64,000 nt of DNA from Molossus alvarezi (lineage: Eukaryota > Chordata > Mammalia > Chiroptera > Molossidae). The notes under the pieces are model-generated. The model worked only from the letters and a program-made list of their open reading frames with translations. It ran no database searches and had not been told where the DNA came from. How positions within the stretch are numbered: position 1 is the stretch's first letter; each line of letters begins with the position of its first letter. Below, piece by piece: positions 23,918-34,635 of this stretch. The DNA is taken from contig CM073897.1 in NCBI GenBank assembly GCA_037176705.1, positions 38,901,488 to 38,965,487 of the forward strand, written 5' to 3'. The translations under genes were made by a program, and so were the position numbers.

Positions 23918-24269
23918 ATATGATAATCGCAAACATATACAAGCATATGAGTAATTTTACAAGCCACAAATGTTTTAGATTACTACATTTTCTGAGACAT
24001 GAGTTGCTTGTAGTCTAAAAACCACTTCTGTCTTTGTGGTAATCTATGGATTTTACAGAGAATTTATTAACCTCTAAAATACTCTGAGCGCTAATCTCTG
24101 AAACCTGATGAAAACTAGTCCCCTGACCAAGGACAAGCCATTCACCAATCTACCACTACAAGCTATTTTTCCTCAAGTGCAGCTCTCATCATACACTTTT
24201 TTATTTGGAATGTTTATTTTTTCACATTGTCTCACATATATAATTCAACCTTCCTAAATATTCATTCTT

Positions 24270-24430
24270 TTGGAGTCCAAGTCTTCTACTTCAAGCCATT
24301 CACCATCTGAGTAACCTTAGAAAAGGTGCTTTTCTTCTCTGAATTTCAGTCTCTAGTTTCATAAAGGGACACTGACATCTATGGGTATCAAATATAAGCA
24401 CTATAAAACATGGTAGGCAATCATTATTAT
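24270..24430 (+). mobile_element. MIR, sense
   Basis: Follows the MIR core: ccatctgagtaaccttagaa, ctctgaatttcagtctctag, ttcataaagggacactgac. Moderately diverged. Confidence 0.65.
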
Positions 24431-24544
24431 CTATAAATACAATTTATTTAATATAATGTATTTAACTTTTTTCACAAAGCAATCTGAATTATGAGCCATT
24501 CCTCAAAACTGTGCCCTCTACCCCTAGCACAATTATTAAAATTT

Positions 24545-24735
24545 AGACCAGTGCTGACAGAATTTTCTGTGATGTCAGACATGCTCTATATCTGTTATCT
24601 AATATGATAGCCATTAACAACATGTGGCTATTCAGCATTTAGAACATGGCTTGTGTAACAGAGAAAACGAAATGTAATATTATTTTACTTTAATTTATTT
24701 AAACATAAATAGCCACATGTCTTTATTGGTTAAAG
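24545..24735 (+). mobile_element. hAT-Charlie MITE, MER3-like
   Basis: cagtgctgacagaattttct at the start, ctatatctgttatctaatat, acatgtggctattcagcatt, and aaacataaatagccacatg. This is the layout of the short non-autonomous hAT-Charlie element MER3. The right terminal repeat is poorly kept. Confidence 0.7.
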
Positions 24736-25955
24736 CACAGATTTGTGCTTTCCTTGAAAATCTACCTGATTCCCTATAGAGAAATGGCATTCTTTCCTGA
24801 GATGCTGTATTTCCCCAACTTTAGTGAACTACTGTTTGCTCACTTCCACTAAAAAGCCTGGGTTTTTGTTTGTTTATTGTAGGTGGATTTTTATGTTGTT
24901 ATTTTATTTTTGGTGGGGAGACAATGTTCATCTCTCTCCTAACACAGACTGAACTATTTTTTCATTCTCAGGTAATATTTTGTAAATGTCTCTATCAAAA
25001 TTTCTTAAACTGGGTTAAAATTATTTGTTTACTTATATAAATCCTCATTAAAATTATTTGAAGATAGGGTGTGAGTTTAATTTTTTCTATCTACGGTACC
25101 AGAGAAAGGCCTATATATAATAGAAAATCAACAAATATAGGTATAAGGTAGGAATAGAGTGAAGAAGGGAGGGAGGAAGCAAAGGTGTGACCTTTACGTA
25201 AGCTAGCATAGAACATGTGTCATGGAGGAGGTGACTCTGAACAGTGCACATTCATTCACAACTAAACTGAACAAACATTGCTAATCAAGTTCCCACTTTT
25301 GAACATATTTTCCCTGGAAGTCTCATCTAAATAATCATTTTCAGTAGACAACTGAATATAATGCTTCCTTGGTTTAGGTTGTTTGGTGGAGAGCTTGATT
25401 ATAAGGAAACAAGTCATCAACAGAAATAAAAAAAATAATTATCATTGCTCTTTAAAAGCTGCCACTCACACACAGGTAACGTCTGATACTTCTCAGGAGG
25501 CCCTCAGTCAGGCTGTCACCAGAAAAATCATTGACAAGATAGACACAATCTGCAAGACGTTTTCCTATTGCACCTTTTCCACTTCTCTCAGAACTGAATT
25601 TCTGTGAGTCAATTCTTTCCCCCACAGAGAGACCAATCTACAAAGCAGCCCCCTCCCCAACAGATTATGCTAGAATTAATACTTACTCTTAAAATTCAAT
25701 CAAGAGCAGTCATATAACATGTAAATGTTATGTTCCTATCATTACTCACTGAACTCTAACCCCACATAATATCTTAAAGTTTCTCCAGAAATCTCCATAG
25801 CAATGAACTCAAGAAAGTTTAGGTGTTGATATGAAGAACACCAGTATGCAAAATAGGCTGGAAGGATTCACTCCTTTGCTAAGAATTCACTAAGTACATG
25901 CTCAGAAGAATGACAGAAGTGGTATATATTTTTTAATATTTGTATCCATCACTTA
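24736..25955. other. Unassigned sequence
   Basis: No gene or repeat that I can support. The last part of 25030-25140 could be an L2 or MIR tail (aatagaaaatcaacaaatat). The 74-codon plus frame 25383-25607 shows no motif. Confidence 0.45.
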
Positions 25956-26285
25956 CCATGTTCAGGCTAAGACTAGACATAAGAGAACAAGATGAAATTC
26001 TCGAGCTTAAAGAGCTCACAGGCTAGTATGAAAAATAAAGTGAACAATTTAAATATAATGTGATAAATATAAGTGTGTGGGTGAGAGTGGAAGCAGTCAT
26101 AGGACATTTCTGAAGGTAAGTAAAAGACGGCACTGAAAGGATGTTTAGATGTTACCCAGTGAAGTATATGTGTTTGTACTGGTATTAGAATAGGGCAGGA
26201 GGTAGTAATGGTAGAGGATTTTGAATATAGTTCTATTCAGAGTGAACAAAATGTGCAAAGTCTTTGAAGGTGATACTCTGCCAAG
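25956..26285 (-). mobile_element. L2 fragment, antisense
   Basis: cttaaagagctcacaggcta, aatataatgtgataaatata, agggcaggaggtagtaatgg, and gaacaaaatgtgcaaagtct in this order mirror the L2 3' region. Confidence 0.55.
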
Positions 26286-26759
26286 CATAAAAAAATTTTT
26301 TTTTTAAATGAATAAGAAACAAAGATACTGTCCTTGGGGAACTCCCAGTCTTATCTCCTCCATAAATGGATGAATTAAACCATGACACATTGAGTTCTAT
26401 AAGAGAGAAGGAATAAAATTCTAGGGCTCTAACACTCTTTAGAAAATCACAAAAAGTTTTATAGAAGATGATAATATTCGATCTAGCCCTTCACCCTTCA
26501 GATGTCCTGCTTCCAACTGGATTATTTTAGAAAGCTAGGCAAAGTCCTGAATATTTCTAGTACACAAGTACCTAAAATAGTTTCAGAGTAGTTTTAAAAT
26601 GAGCATGTGTTTTCAAAGTATGCTGAAAACAGAACACAGCCAAGGCCACTGTTGAACCAATAGAGTGAGTACTGAAGTATTCCTGTGATGTCTGGGTCAA
26701 AAATGTGAATTTGTGGAACTACAGAAACATAAATATGATAGTATCAGCAGTCAGTCCAT
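26286..26759. other. Unassigned sequence
   Basis: AT-rich with a short homopolymer cluster at 26290-26306. Nothing recognised. Confidence 0.45.
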
Positions 26760-27055
26760 TTGCTGGAACATTTAAATGATATTTAATGCATGCCTAGTGC
26801 ATCACAGGTATTTTGGACATTGGGATAAAAACACAGAGGCTAAAAAAGTAAGACCATCTGTCAAAGCTATCACAGCTGGTCAGGGAGAGAGTCATTGGAA
26901 TCACAAAGTGCAATGGGATGAATAGTGCTGTGGTGGTGTATGCAGGAGACTTGGGGGACCTTAATCAAGTTTTCTGGAGAGTAGAGAAGCAGAGTTGGGC
27001 AATTAGGTCAGAGAAAGTTTTCTGTAGGAGAGGTCACCAAGTATGAGGTTGTAAA
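26760..27055 (-). mobile_element. L2 fragment, antisense
   Basis: atgcctagtgcatcacaggt, gggataaaaacacagaggct, and the later gcaggagacttgggggacct and gaaagttttctgtaggagag keep the L2 antisense order. The full-length L1 inserted just to its right. Confidence 0.5.
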
Positions 27056-27089
27056 AGAAATCCATTATTTACTACATTCAATACTTTCA

Positions 27090-27910
27090 GGAACCAAAAA
27101 ATGGCGGTGGAGTGAACAGAGCTACACAGACGTCTCCCAGAACCAAATTGGAATTACAACTATAACACAGACAAATCGATGGGAAAAACCAACAGAAAAG
27201 CAGCTTGCGAGGACCATACAACCAGGGACACTGACTCCATCCTGGTAGGCTTGCGAAGGCGCGAGACAGGGCTGGGAGCCCACGGTAGGCAGCTCAGCAG
27301 CGGCCTTAGCTGTGAGCAGCGCCCTCGGGTTACACTCCCAGGTGGCTCCACAGCGCAGAGCCGGGACAGAGGCTAAAACAGCCACAGCCACTCACCTTGG
27401 GCTCCGGCAGAGGGAGGGAGGACTGGATTGGAACTGTGTCGGGACACTCGGGGTTTGGAGGGCGCTCAGAGCTTTGGCTGAGTGCAGCCACTCAGGACAG
27501 TGGCCACATTGCTCCTTCCCAGGGCTCTGAGGAGAGGCAGCAGCCCCTCCCTCGGAGATCCAACCCCACCCTGTGGGCCATTGAAGTGCTAATTGAGGCT
27601 CACTAACAACCAGCATCTGCCCCACCCTCGTGAAAGCCCCTTGGCTGAGCACCAGAGGGAATTTTTCAATCAACTGACAACCCAAAACTCATCAAGTAAC
27701 CTAGACTGCTAGCCTCCAGGCAAAAAGCTAGAGGATAACAGTACCTTTCCTGGGCTGGCAACTTTAACCAGGAAAGTAAGACTTGACAGTGGTGTTCAAC
27801 GTGGGTCCTCCCTCACTCATCTAAACACAGGAGAGGGAGTCACAAACAGCAGATCACCAACACCCACAGGGAGAACTTGACAGGCTCCAAAGCCCACAGT
27901 GATAGCCAAA
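27090..27910 (+). promoter_or_regulatory. L1 5' UTR / internal promoter region
   Basis: 820 bases between the insertion point and the ORF1 start, clearly more GC- and CpG-rich than the surroundings (for example cgcgagacagggctgggagc). In L1 elements this region holds an internal RNA polymerase II promoter that starts transcription at the first base. Overlapping frames of 60-100 codons on both strands here (27122-27685) are composition effects, not genes. Confidence 0.75.
27098..27108 (+). promoter_or_regulatory. YY1-like site at the L1 5' end
   Basis: aaaatggcggt lies about 9 bases into the element. It matches the YY1 core (aaaatggcgg), the factor that positions the start site at the same place in human L1. 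Function in this species is inferred. Confidence 0.55.
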
Positions 27911-28792
27911 ATGGTGAAACACAGAAACAGAAGCCAAATGAAAGAGCAAGACACCTCCACCGAAGATGAGATCAATGTGGAGCAATTAGGCATGTTAACA
28001 GAGCTAGAATTCAGAGCCATGATCTTGAGGAAGCTGAACAGCATGAGTAAGGACATAGAGACACTGAAAATAAGCCAATTGGAAATTAAAAACCAACAAG
28101 AAGAGATAAAAAATGACATATCAGAAATGAAAAACACATTGGAAGGTTTAAAAAGCAGAGTAGGGGAAGCTGAGGACTGGATCAGTGAATTAGAAGACAG
28201 GGTAGAAAAAATCAACCAATCAGAAAAACAAAAGGAAAAAACTATTAAAAAACAGGAAGACAGCTTAAGAGAACTATGGGACAACTGGAAACGTAATAAT
28301 ATTCGCATCATAGGAGTCCCCGAAGAAGAAGAAAATGAGCAAGGGATAGAGAATATATTCAAAAAAATACTGAGAGAAAACTTCCCTAATTTGGTGAAGG
28401 AAGAAGGCATTCAAGTTCAAGAAGCACAGAGAGTCCCAAGTAAGAAGAACCCAAACAGGCCCACATCAAGACACATAGTAATTAAAATGCCACAAATTAA
28501 AGACAAAGAGAGAATCCTAAAAGCAGCAAGAGATAAGCAACAGATTACCTACAAAGGGAACCCCATAAGGCTCTCAGCTGACTTCTCACAAGAAACACTA
28601 CAGGCCAGAAGAGAATGGCATGAAGTAATCAAAATCATGAAAAACAAGAATCTGAATCCAAGACTACTCTACCCAGCAAGGCTATCATTCAAAATAGAAG
28701 ATCAAATACAGAGCATCCCAGACAAAAAAAGGCAAAGGGAATACATTAGCACCAAACCAGCACTGCAAGAAATGTTAAAAGGACTGCTGTAA
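27911..28792 (+). CDS. L1 ORF1 protein (RNA-binding nucleic-acid chaperone), intact
   Basis: 293 codons plus TAA. The start is ATG 27911 in a good context (agccaaaATGG); an in-frame GTG at 27899 is not needed. By family knowledge ORF1p forms trimers, binds L1 RNA in cis, and acts as a chaperone in the cytoplasmic RNP. Visible layout: a short basic N-terminus; a heptad-patterned coiled coil at about residues 45-125 (IETLKISQLEIKNQQEEIKN and following); an RRM-like domain starting near residue 135 (NNIRIIGVPEEEE) with the basic strand SRHIVIKMPQ near 195; and a C-terminal domain with the conserved RREWHEVIK and LLYPARLSF segments. Shorter than human ORF1p (338 aa), mainly in the N-terminal and coiled-coil part. 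No stop or frameshift seen, in contrast to ORF2. ORF2 follows after 45 bases. Confidence 0.93.
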   Translation: MVKHRNRSQMKEQDTSTEDEINVEQLGMLTELEFRAMILRKLNSMSKDIETLKISQLEIKNQQEEIKNDISEMKNTLEGLKSRVGEAEDWISELEDRVEKINQSEKQKEKTIKKQEDSLRELWDNWKRNNIRIIGVPEEEENEQGIENIFKKILRENFPNLVKEEGIQVQEAQRVPSKKNPNRPTSRHIVIKMPQIKDKERILKAARDKQQITYKGNPIRLSADFSQETLQARREWHEVIKIMKNKNLNPRLLYPARLSFKIEDQIQSIPDKKRQREYISTKPALQEMLKGLL

Positions 28793-28837
28793 TTAGCAAT
28801 AGAAATGAGAAGAAAAATAGAACCACACTAAACAAAA

Positions 28838-31800
28838 ATGGCAATAAATAAGTACATATCAATAATCACCTTAAACGTAAATGGATTGAATGCTCCCATC
28901 AAAAGTCACAGAGTAGCTGATTGGATAAGAAAGCATGACTCATCTATATGTTGTTTACAAGAGACCCACCTCTCAACAAAAGACTCACATAGGTTGAAAG
29001 TGAAGGGATGGAAAAAAATTTTCCAAGCAAATGGAAAGCAAAAAAACGCTGGGGTAGCAATTCTCATATGTGATAAAATAGATTTCAAAATGAAGACCAT
29101 AACTAGAGACAAAGAAGGCCACTATATAATATTGAAAGGATCTATCCAACAGGAAGATATAACCTTGATAAACATATATGCACCCAATATAGGAGCACCA
29201 AAATATATTAAAAATCTTCTGGAGGACTTCCAAGGAGAAATCGACAACAATACAATCATAGCAAGGGACTTCAACACCCCACTGACAGCACTGGATAGAT
29301 CCTCTAGGCAAAAAATTAGCAAGGAAACAGAGACTCTAAATGAAGCACTAGACCAAATGGATTTAATAGATATCTACAGAGAATTACACCCCAAAACTAC
29401 AGAATACACATTCTTCTCAAGTGCACATGGGACATTCTCAAAGATAGACCACATGTTAGGACACAAATTAAATCTCTACAAGTTCAAGAAGATTGAAATC
29501 ATATCAAGCATCTTCTCAGATCACAATGGCATGAAACTAGAAATCAATTGCAACAAGAACATGCAAAGACATTTCAACACATGGAGGCTAAATAGCATGT
29601 TATTAAACAATGAATGGGTCACCGAGGAGATCAAGGAAGAAATTAAAAACTTCCTGGAAACCAATGAAAATGAACACACAACAACACAAAATCTATGGGA
29701 TGCAGCGAAAGGAGTTCTGAGAGGGAAGTTCATAGCACTACAGGCCTACCTCAAAAAACAAGAAAAATTTCTAATTGACTGTCTAACCTCACAACTTAAA
29801 GAATTAGAAAGCAAACAAAAAGAAAACCCCAGAGCAAGTAGAAGGAAGGAAATAGTAAAGATCAGAGCAGAAATAAACGACATAGAGACCAAAAAAACAA
29901 TTAAAAGGATCAATGAAACAAAGGGCTGGTTTTTCGAAAAGATAAACAAGATTGATGGACCCTTAGCTAGACTCACCAAGAGACAAAGAGAGAGAACCCA
30001 AATACTCAAAATCAGAAATGAAAGAGGAGAAGTAACAACCAACACCACGGAAATACAAAAGATCGTTAACAACTACTATGAACAACTATATGGCAACAAA
30101 TTCGACAATCTAAGCGAAATGGACAAATTTCTAGAAACACACAGTCTCCCAAAACTATTCCGGGAAGAGATAGAAAACTTGAACAGACCAATAACAACTA
30201 AGGAAATTGAAGAGGTAATCAAGACTCTCCCAGCAAACAAAAGCCCAGGCCCAGATGGCTTCACGGGGGAGTTTTACCAAACATCCAAAAAAGAACTAAC
30301 ATCCATTCTCCTCAAACTATTTCAAAAAATTCAAGAAGAAGGAAGACTTCCAAACACGTTCTATGAAGCCAGCATAATTCTAATTCCAAAACCAGAAAAA
30401 GACACTACAAAGAAAGAAAACTACAGGCCAATATCCCTGATGAACATAGACACCAAAATCCTGAACAAAATATTAGCAAATTGGATCCAGAAATACATCA
30501 AAAAAATCATCCACCATGACCAAGTGGGATTCATTCCAGGGATACAAGGCTGGTACAATATTCACAAATCAATAAACGTGATACACCACATAAACAAAAT
30601 GAAGAGTAAAAACCACATGATCATATCAATAGATGCTGAAAAAGCATTTGCAAAATCCAGCATCCATTTCTGATAAAAACGCTCAGCAATGTAGGAATAG
30701 AGGGATCATATCTCGACATAATAAAGGCCATATATGAAAAACCTATAGCCAACATCATACTCAATGGACAGAAACTAAAAACATTTCTATTAAGAACAGG
30801 AACAAGACAGGGATGTCCACTTTTGCCACTCCTATTTAACATTGTACTGGAAGTCTTAGCCACAGCAATCAGACATGAAGAAAAAATAAAAGGGATTCAA
30901 ATTGGATAGGAGGAAGTGAAACTGTCATTATTTGCAGATGACATGATATTGTACATAGAAAACCCTAAGACTCCATCAAAAATCTATTAGACTTAATAAA
31001 TGAATTTGGCAAAGTAGCAGGATACAAAATTAACGTCAAGAAATCGACGGCATTCTTGTACATCAATGATGAACTCACAAAAAGAGACACTGAAAAAACA
31101 ATCCCATTTATTATTGCACCAAAAAAATTACGATACCTAGGAATAAACTTAACCAAAGAAGTAAAGGACGTATTTGCAGAAAACTACAGGTCATTGAAAA
31201 AAGAAATAGAGGAAGATATAAAAAAGTGGAAGCACATACCCTGTTCATGGATTGGAAGAATTAACATCATTAAAATGTCCATAGTACCCAAAGCAATCTA
31301 TAGATTCAATGCAATCCCCATCAAAATACCAACGACATATTTCATAGAACGAGAACAAATACCTCAAAAGTTCATATGGAACCAAAAAGGACCCCGAATA
31401 GCCACAGCAATCTTGAAAAAGAAGAACAAAGTAGGTGGGATCACAATACCAGATATCAGGTTATACTACAAAGTGACTGTAACCAAAACAGCCTGGTACT
31501 GGCACACGAACAGGCATATAGACCAGTGGAACAGAACTGAAAACCCAGAAATGGACCCAAGACAATACGCTCAATTAATATTTGACAAAGGTGGCAAGAG
31601 CATACAGTGGAGTAAAGACAGCCTCTTTAATAAATGGTGTTGGGAAAATTGGACAGCTACATGCAAAAAAATGAATCTAGACCATCAACTTACACCATAC
31701 ACAAAAATAAACTCGAAATGGATAAAAGACTTAAATGTGACCTGTGAATCCATAAAAATTCTAGAAGAAAATGTAGGCAACAAAATTTCGGACATCATAC

Positions 31801-32660
31801 GGAGCAGAATTTTCACTGATATATCACATAAGGCCACAGAAATAAAGGAGAAAATGAGCACATGGGAATACATCAAACTAAAAAGCTTCTGCACAGCAAA
31901 AGCAACAATCATCAAAATGGAAATGCAACCCACTGTATGGGAGAACATCATTGCCAATGATGAATCAGATAAGGGGTTAATTTCCAATATATATAGAGTG
32001 CTCCTACAACTCCACAAAAGGAAGACAAAGAACCCAATTAAAAAATGGGCAGAGGAGCTGAATAGACACCTCTCCAAACAGGACATACAAATGGCCAAGA
32101 GACATATGAAGAAATGCTCAACATCACTAATCATCAGAGAGATGCAAATTAAAACAACAATGAGGTATCACCTCACACCTGTCAGAATGGCCGCCATCAA
32201 CAAATCATCACACAACAAGTGTTGGCGAGGGTGTGGAGAAAAGGGGACTCTAATACACTGCTGGTGGGAATGCAGACTGGTGCAGCCGCTATGGAAAACG
32301 TTATGGTGCTACCTCAAAAAATTAAAAATTGAACTTCCATTTGACCCACTGATCCCACTGCTGGGAATATACCCTAAGAATCCTGAAACACCAATCAGGA
32401 AGAATATATGTACCCCCATGTTCATAGCAGCACTATTTACAATAGCTAAGATCTGGAAACAGCCCAAGTGTCCACCAGTAGACGAATGGATAACAAAGCA
32501 GTGGTACATATACACAATGGAGTACTATGCAGCGGTAAGAAAGAAAGATCTTTTATCCTTTGAGACGACATGGAGGGACCTGGAAAGTATTATCCTAAGT
32601 GAAAGAAGCCAAGCAGTAAAAGACAAATACCACATGATCTCACTTATATACGGAATATAA
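28838..32660 (+). pseudogene. L1 ORF2 (endonuclease-reverse transcriptase), disabled by three lesions
   Basis: About 1,275 codons, the normal ORF2 length. The APE-like endonuclease keeps its catalytic set by position: N13 (TLNVNGLN), E42 (QETH), Y114 (IYAPN), D144/N146 (DFNTP), the D of KIDHMLGH, and SDH. The glycine normally before DFNTP is arginine (R143). The reverse transcriptase has ISIDAEKAF (motif A) and FADD (about 30932-30943). A C-terminal cysteine-rich motif ([18 protein letters not shown]) lies near 32221-32274. Lesions: a missing base after 30650 that leads to TGA at 30671-30673; an in-frame TAG at 30907-30909 just before FADD; and a missing A in the run at 30978-30982. All fall within about 335 bases of the reverse-transcriptase palm; the regions on both sides are open (611 and 534 codons). 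ORF2p normally nicks DNA at TTTT/AA and primes reverse transcription in the nucleus. Confidence 0.93.
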
Positions 32661-32928
32661 TGAACATAACAGTCTGAGGAATACAGTAGACCCAGACACA
32701 TGGAAGTAGGGCACAGACTGACATCCCTCAGAAGAGGGGGTGGGGGGTGGGAAGAGGTAAACCACAGAACTTATATGCATGTATGCGTGACCAATGGACA
32801 TGGACAACTAAGCCGGGGACGGGGCGGAGGTGGGGTGGGGTGGGGGGTGCCAATGGGGTAAAAAAGTAAAATATCTGTAACAAAAAAATAAATAAAAATT
32901 CATTAAAAAAAAAGAAATCTAAAAAAAA
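32661..32928 (+). other. L1 3' UTR with G-rich tracts and A-rich tail
   Basis: Two G-rich blocks, 32731-32757 and 32814-32849 (the second with at least five runs of four or more G), are candidates for G-quadruplex formation, a known property of L1 3' UTRs. Overlapping aataaa hexamers follow at about 32886-32896, then an A-rich tail interrupted by gaaatct. Confidence 0.85.
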
Positions 32929-32938
32929 AATACTTTCA

Positions 32939-33197
32939 TATCTGAATATGGAGTCAGTAAGCCAGTGATCAAGGCCCAGGTAGGGAGGAAAACAATCAAG
33001 ACTCCAAAGTAAGTGTCTTTTGATGGTCCTTCTCTTAAAAAAATGATCCACAAGTTTATTCTGATAGTGCCAAATATGACAAACAGAGAGAGAGCGAAGC
33101 CTGTGGCAATGGAAGTCAAATCACATTTACTTGCATGAACAATCCCCTCTTTCCACTGTTTCTCCTGAACCTTGGAGAAATGATTATTCAAGGACAT
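32939..33197 (-). CDS. Unrecognised membrane-type reading frame, possible exon or relic
   Basis: On the minus strand an ATG at 33197 (context aattaaaATGT) opens about 87 codons that run into the L1 duplication. The translation begins MSLNNHFSKVQEKQWKEG and then has two strongly hydrophobic segments (ATGFALSLFVIFGTI and FGVLIVFLPTWALITGLL) separated by NLWIIFLREGPSKDTY. That alternation looks like two membrane helices and distantly recalls the first two helices of XK-family proteins, but I cannot support that assignment. No clear splice sites: the upstream caccag lacks a pyrimidine tract, and the downstream aaagtattg is a weak donor. The L1 target site is the last codons of the frame. It may be chance, a pseudogene or a terminal exon. 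Confidence 0.25.
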
Positions 33198-33441
33198 TTT
33201 AATTTCTGGTGTTCAATGTTTTCAGTAGAACAAGAGACTGCTTAATTTGGGAGAGTCCGAGGTATTCATTTAAATGTAATGAGAAATACAAAATTTTATC
33301 TGTGATATTTCCCTAATGACCACGAGCAAAATGAGAAGATGACCTTAAGTTAGTATTTGTCCAAGACAAATGTTTCAGTACAGAGACTACTCTGGGATAA
33401 TGAAAGAATACAGAATGACATTAACTTGTAGAGCCACAGGC
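33198..33441. other. Unassigned sequence upstream of the membrane-type frame
   Basis: No repeat identified. If the frame at 32939-33197 is a real exon, this would be its 5' UTR or intron side. Confidence 0.4.
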
Positions 33442-33803
33442 TAAACCTTAACGTTTTTTTTTTTTTTTTTTTTTTCACTTAGAAGTCTTTTTTATTTGTT
33501 TGTTTTTTTTATGAATTTTTTTTTTTATTTTTTTTTGTTACAGATGTTTTACCTTTTTCCCCATTGGCACCCCCACCCCACCCCCCCTCCACCCTTTCCC
33601 CGGCTTAGTTGTCCATGTCCATTGGTCATGCATACATGCATATAAGTTCTGTGGTTTACCTCTTCCCACCCCCCCACCCCCCATCCCCTCTTCTGAGGGA
33701 TGTCAGTCTGTGCCCTACTTCCATGTGTCTGGGTCTACTGTATTCCTCAGACTGTTATGTTCATTATATTCCGTATATAAGTGAGATCATGTTAAACCTT
33801 AAC
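33442..33803 (-). mobile_element. Young L1, 5'-truncated to its 3' end, antisense, with target-site duplication
   Basis: taaaccttaac occurs at 33442-33452 and 33793-33803. Between them is a poly-T (A tail on the minus strand), a short aagtg/gacttct island, a second T-rich run, and then the young L1 3' UTR in antisense, from gttacagatgttttaccttt (33537) to ccgtatataagtgagatcat. Nearly identical to 32635-32885 of the full-length copy. The island within the tail may be a tiny 3' transduction. Confidence 0.92.
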
Positions 33804-34298
33804 TTTTAACCCAGAGAAAACTAATCTGTTCAAAAGTCATCTCATTTAAACTAAACACCATTAAGTATAAATGTACACTGTAACAGAAACTAATATTTCA
33901 TTTGTGCACTCATTTTTACATATATCTTCAGAGCCATTCTGTGATGTAAATATCTTTAGACCCATTTGGTAGAAGTACAAATGAGACAAATAACTCTCTG
34001 ATAGACTAAATGACTTGTCTAAGATACTTTTTCCTATCCAAAATCCAAATTGCCTCCCTAATTCAAAAGTCATTCTCCTAAAGGACAAAGTCACCCCCAG
34101 TAATGTTTTTTGGAGCAGGGATCCAAAGTAAAATAATAATATAAAATATCACCAGCTTATCTTACCTTAAGAAGTAGTTAGCAGTGATATTAAGGAAACT
34201 TAACGTAGCAAAAATATGTTACAAGATTTAAAAATACAAGATAATGTTATCAGAGCAACTCCATACCAAAAATATGTTGGTTTGGGCCTTAGATAAAA
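33804..34298. other. Unassigned sequence
   Basis: No recognisable element. The 77-codon minus frame 33861-34094 looks like chance; part of the text (catttttacatatatcttca to tgacttgtctaagatacttt) may be a very old MIR in antisense. Confidence 0.4.
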
Positions 34299-34635
34299 AC
34301 ATATATCACATGATCTCACTTATTTGTGGAATATAATGAACATAACAGTCTGAGGAATGGGGTAGTCCCAGAGACCTGGAAGTGGGGTACAGACTGACAA
34401 TCCCCAGAAGAGGGCGTGGGGTGGAAGAGAGAAATCATAGAACTTATATGCATGTATGCATGAACAATGGACATGGACAACAAAGCTGGGGACAGGGTGG
34501 GGAGAGGGAAGGAGGGGGGAATCAGTGGGGGAAAAAAGAGAAACATCTGTAACAAAAATAAATAAACCAAATAAATAAATAAATAAATAAAAATGGGTAA
34601 TAAAAAAATAAAATAAAATTAATGAAAATGTATTC
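34299..34635 (+). mobile_element. L1 3' end, sense, 5'-truncated
   Basis: atatcacatgatctcactta, then aacataacagtctgaggaat, the G-rich block at about 34482-34537, and aaacatctgtaacaaaaata, followed by an (aaat)n tail at about 34558-34595. Same family as the full-length L1 but slightly more diverged. Confidence 0.88.

Larger units (their letters stand above)
27080..32938 (+). mobile_element. L1: Full-length young L1 retrotransposon with 10-bp target-site duplication
   Basis: A complete autonomous-type LINE-1 of about 5.84 kb. The direct repeat aatactttca flanks it at 27080-27089 and 32929-32938. Body parts are the 5' UTR 27090-27910 (GC- and CpG-rich for this window), ORF1 27911-28792, a 45-base inter-ORF spacer, ORF2 28838-32660, the 3' UTR 32661 to about 32880, and an interrupted A-rich tail with overlapping aataaa signals. 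Few inactivating changes in 5.8 kb, an unbroken ORF1 and an exact duplication indicate a recent insertion. It cannot retrotranspose autonomously as it stands because ORF2 is broken three times, but its ORF1 and promoter look usable. It is the probable source family for the 3' fragments at 33.4 and 34.3 kb. Confidence 0.95.

Noticed and set aside
27122..27685. Overlapping frames of 63-97 codons on both strands
   Set aside because: They fall in the GC-rich L1 5' UTR; low stop density is due to composition.
27899..27910. Upstream GTG start for L1 ORF1
   Set aside because: The ATG at 27911 has a better context and matches the usual ORF1 N-terminus; the four extra codons are not needed.
27817..28410. 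197-codon minus-strand frame
   Set aside because: It is the antisense shadow of L1 ORF1, rich in serine and phenylalanine as expected from the reverse of A-rich codons.
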